8,546 nucleotides of DNA from Thiomargarita sp. (GTDB lineage Bacteria > Pseudomonadota > Gammaproteobacteria > Beggiatoales > Beggiatoaceae): NCBI GenBank assembly GCA_030618965.1, contig JAUXCJ010000026.1, positions 1-8,546 on the forward strand, written 5' to 3'. The position numbers and the translations under genes were made by a program. Below the pieces are notes generated by a model that saw only the letters and a program-made list of their open reading frames with translations, was not told the DNA's origin and made no database searches. This document shows positions 6,557-8,546 of the stretch, piece by piece (within the stretch, counting starts at the first letter, position 1; the number at the start of each line of letters is the position of its first letter).

Positions 6557-8425
6557 ATGTATCGTATATTAATAACCACACTCCTCTTGTTTTTGACAGC
6601 CTGTCAAGAACTACCATTTGTACCAAGTCAGTTGTCTAATCGCGGTCTTGATCGGCCTATAAATAATCAAGGGCCAATTAAAACACGAGTCGCACTCGTT
6701 ATTGGTAATGCTGATTATAAGTTTGCACCGCTGAATAACCCTGTCAATGATGCTATAGATCTGGCTAAAGCTTTACGTTCAGTAGGTTTTTCTGTGATTG
6801 AAAAGGAAAATGCTAGTTGGGAAACTATGGATAAAGCTATTACTGCCTTTCAGAAACAACTCGGTAAAGGCGTTGTCGGTTTGTTTTACTTCTCAGGGCA
6901 TGGGATACAAATTGATGATCAAAATTATTTGATCCCAGTTGATTTGCCTGAACTATCGGTGCGCCATGTTAAATATCGTTCCATTTTGGCTGGTGATGTC
7001 TTGACTGCTATGCAGCAATCCAATAATAGTATGAATATTGTGATTTTGGATGCTTGTCGTGATAATCCGTTTAAAAGTCTCAATAAGGGCATGGAAAAAG
7101 GCTTGGCGCGGACTGATAATGTACCAACTGGTACCTTGATTGCTTATGCAACCTCGCCAGGTGATACGGCTGCGGATGGTGAGGGACGTAATAGCCCTTA
7201 TACGGCTGGGCTGTTGGCACATCTTCATCAACCGAATTTGCCAATTGAGATGATGTTTAAAAGAGTGCGTAATACTGTGGGGCAAAAAACCGGTAATCGT
7301 CAAACACCTTGGGAATCGTCTTCCTTAAAAGGAGAAGATTTTTATTTTGTGAAGAAAAAAACCACTGTTGCTTCAGCAAGCAAGACGGCAGCAGTAGTAC
7401 CAACACCAACTGGACAAAATGCTGAAATAGCCCGTTTAAAACGAGAGAAAGCTGAGGCTGAGGCTAGGGCTGAACGAGAACGCCATGCGCGTATTAAAGC
7501 TGAAAGGCGTGCCAAACAAGAAGCAAGAGAACAAGCTGAAATAGAGCGTTTAAAACGAGAAAAGGCACAAGCAGATGCCAAAGCTGAACGAGAACCCCAA
7601 GCGCGTCTGGCGGCAGAAAAACGGCGTAAAAAAACTAGCAAAGTATTTAGAGATACCTTAAGAAATGGTAGTAAAGGCCCTGAAATGGTAAGGATTCCCG
7701 CCGGTTCATTCAGGATGGGGGATATTCAAGGTGGGGGGTATTCTGATGAGAAACCGGTGCATCGGGTTTCGGTTAGTGCTTTTGCTATGGGGAAATATGA
7801 GGTGACTGTGGGCGAATTTAAGCGGTTTGTAAAGGCAAGTCGTTATAAAACGGATGCCGAAAAAAATGGGACTTGTTGGACTTATCGTAATGGCTCATGG
7901 GGTCAGCAGAAAGGTGCTAATTGGCGCAATCCAAGTTTTTCTCAAAATAATAGTCATCCAGTTACTTGTATAAGTTGGAATGACGCAACGGCTTATGCTA
8001 AATGGCTAAGCCAGCAAACTGGAAAAAAATATCGTCTGCCTACAGAGGCAGAATGGGAATATGCCGCTCGTGCTGGTACGACAACTAAGTATTGGTGGGG
8101 TAATAATATTGGCTCTAATAATGGCGTGTGTGATAATAGCTATTGTAAAGATAGTTTTAAGTACACTGCCCCCGTAGGCTCTTTTAGGGCAAATCAGTTT
8201 GGTTTGCATGATACTGTAGGCAATGTCTGGGAATGGACTTGCTCTGAATATAAGGATAAGTATCAAGGCAGGGAAAAAATTTGCAAAAATAGTGCCATCC
8301 TTTTCGTACTGCGCGGCGGTTCGTGGCTCAACAACGCTAGGAGGACGCGCTCGGCGAACCGTGGCAGGAACGAGCCGGCGGATCGTCTCTGGTTCTACGG
8401 CTTGCGGCTGGCCAGGACACCTTAA
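6557..8425 (+). CDS. Caspase-like lipoprotein with C-terminal FGE/C-type-lectin domain, probable DGR target
   Basis: The 622-residue protein begins with a lipoprotein signal peptide: a hydrophobic stretch, then lipobox LTAC with C16 followed by Gln, which predicts outer-membrane anchoring. Residues about 43-265 are a C14 caspase/metacaspase-like domain: RVALVIGNADY (44-54), catalytic His115 in FYFSGHG and catalytic Cys167 in ILDACRDNPF. Residues about 288-358 are a highly charged coiled coil built from a duplicated 38-residue unit. Residues about 374-621 are an FGE-sulfatase (SUMF1-like) domain: PAGSFRMGD, EVTVGEF, ISWNDATAYAKWL, YRLPTEAEWEYAAR, GLHDTVGNVWEW and RGGSW. The cysteines used by true formylglycine-generating enzymes are missing after GGSW, so sulfatase activation is unlikely and the domain is more likely a ligand-binding C-type lectin fold. 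The last ~43 codons are GC-rich and patterned like a DGR variable repeat. A purine-rich AGAGAAG lies just before the ATG, which opens directly into the signal peptide. Proposed role (inference): a surface or envelope sensor that drives a protease. Confidence 0.93.
   Translation: MYRILITTLLLFLTACQELPFVPSQLSNRGLDRPINNQGPIKTRVALVIGNADYKFAPLNNPVNDAIDLAKALRSVGFSVIEKENASWETMDKAITAFQKQLGKGVVGLFYFSGHGIQIDDQNYLIPVDLPELSVRHVKYRSILAGDVLTAMQQSNNSMNIVILDACRDNPFKSLNKGMEKGLARTDNVPTGTLIAYATSPGDTAADGEGRNSPYTAGLLAHLHQPNLPIEMMFKRVRNTVGQKTGNRQTPWESSSLKGEDFYFVKKKTTVASASKTAAVVPTPTGQNAEIARLKREKAEAEARAERERHARIKAERRAKQEAREQAEIERLKREKAQADAKAEREPQARLAAEKRRKKTSKVFRDTLRNGSKGPEMVRIPAGSFRMGDIQGGGYSDEKPVHRVSVSAFAMGKYEVTVGEFKRFVKASRYKTDAEKNGTCWTYRNGSWGQQKGANWRNPSFSQNNSHPVTCISWNDATAYAKWLSQQTGKKYRLPTEAEWEYAARAGTTTKYWWGNNIGSNNGVCDNSYCKDSFKYTAPVGSFRANQFGLHDTVGNVWEWTCSEYKDKYQGREKICKNSAILFVLRGGSWLNNARRTRSANRGRNEPADRLWFYGLRLARTP
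7421..7624 (+). repeat. Tandem duplication of a 38-codon coiled-coil unit
   Basis: The stretch beginning AEIARLKREKAEAEARAERE (residue 289) recurs 38 residues later as AEIERLKREKAQADAKAERE (residue 327). At DNA level the units start at 7421 and 7535, a 114-bp period, and keep long identical runs such as CGTTTAAAACGAGA. The second copy loses similarity after about 7624. The repeat builds the helical spacer between the caspase and lectin domains, and its length could change by slippage or recombination. Confidence 0.8.
8294..8425 (+). other. Candidate DGR variable repeat (VR) in the lectin-domain C-terminus
   Basis: The segment encodes residues about 580-622, the last strands of the FGE/C-type-lectin domain, where DGR target proteins are diversified. 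Base composition changes sharply: 41 of 60 bases are G or C at 8341-8400, against 23 of 60 at 8221-8280. Scaffold motifs are kept (LRGGSW, NNA, RSANR, RNEPADR, GLRLA). Between them are codons that could arise from AAC or AAT by adenine mutagenesis: CTC (591), AGG AGG (595-596), GGC (603) and CTC TGG TTC TAC (611-614). GCC ATC CTT TTC (580-583) may also belong. Known DGR proteins often read N-N-N at such places in the template. The template and reverse transcriptase were not found in the window, so the call rests on composition and pattern only. Confidence 0.6.
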
Positions 8426-8440
8426 CCTTGGTTCTTGGTG
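8418..8440 (+). other. Inverted repeat over the stop codon, followed by T-rich tail
   Basis: CACC-TT-AACC (8418-8427) can pair with GGTT-CTT-GGTG (8430-8440), giving two 4-bp stems around a small internal loop; the TAA stop lies in the left arm. A T-rich run follows (8441-8483). It could be a weak intrinsic terminator. It could also be the hairpin that many DGRs place just after the variable repeat. The stem is short and the loop tight, so this is tentative. No gene is seen from 8426 to the window end; the remaining tail is T-rich and low in complexity. Confidence 0.3.
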
Positions 8441-8546
8441 CTTTTTCCCTTGGTTTTTTTGTTTTTGTCTTTTGGTCTTTAGCCCGAGGCAGCGAAAATT
8501 TTTTTTGGGTATTTTAGGGTTTTCCTTATAAATAAACTTACTTATA

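Noticed and set aside
6953..7641. Minus-strand frames of 99 and 116 codons opposite the caspase and coiled-coil regions
   Set aside because: They are antisense shadows; the Ala/Arg/Ser-rich one is the reverse of the coiled-coil repeat.
8223..8531. Plus-strand frame of 102 codons overlapping the end of the caspase-lectin gene
   Set aside because: It lies in another frame of a clear domain, and its C-terminal part is a translation of the T-rich tail.

Overview
The window looks like accessory DNA from a moderately AT-rich bacterium. The best guess is a filamentous, multicellular gammaproteobacterium of the Thiotrichales (Beggiatoa/Thioploca-like). The basis is the style of the IS1-like transposase remnant and a caspase plus FGE-like lipoprotein, both typical of such genomes and of cyanobacteria. 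No ribosomal RNA or housekeeping marker is present, so the taxonomy is inference.

Layout. (1) Positions 1-2358, minus strand: one uninterrupted reading frame of 786 codons that leaves the window on the left. It encodes a large protein of unknown function. Its frame stays open upstream of the first ATG, up to a stop next to a decayed insertion sequence. (2) Positions about 2530-3260, plus strand: a fossil IS1-like transposase with a recognisable promoter, an in-frame stop, a probable internal deletion and several frameshifts. A 41-bp near-perfect palindrome lies inside its C-terminal part. (3) Positions 3360-6359, minus strand: a secreted 999-residue protein joining an M1-type zinc peptidase domain, an unassigned middle region, a ChaN/Tiki-like domain and a C-terminal PDZ domain. 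(4) Positions 6360-6556: a 197-bp divergent intergenic region. (5) Positions 6557-8425, plus strand: a 622-residue lipoprotein with a caspase-like (C14) domain, a charged coiled coil made of a duplicated 38-residue unit, and an FGE-sulfatase/C-type-lectin-fold domain. (6) Positions 8426-8546: a T-rich tail with no gene seen.

The strongest signal is at the 3' end of the last gene. The final ~130 bp switch abruptly to high GC (41/60 G+C at 8341-8400 against 23/60 at 8221-8280). They encode the C-terminal part of a C-type-lectin fold in the pattern GGSW...RSANR...RNEPADR...GLRLA. This is what the variable repeat of a diversity-generating retroelement (DGR) target protein looks like. The predicted variable codons (591, 595-596, 603, 611-614) are interspersed with invariant scaffold codons, and the FGE catalytic cysteines are absent. 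No template repeat or reverse transcriptase is seen in the window, so they would have to lie downstream or elsewhere. If confirmed, the protein is a membrane-anchored, hypervariable ligand-binding sensor joined to a caspase-type protease.

The genes do not form one operon. The M1-ChaN-PDZ gene and the caspase-lectin gene are divergent and both encode exported proteins. A shared cell-envelope role is possible but not shown.
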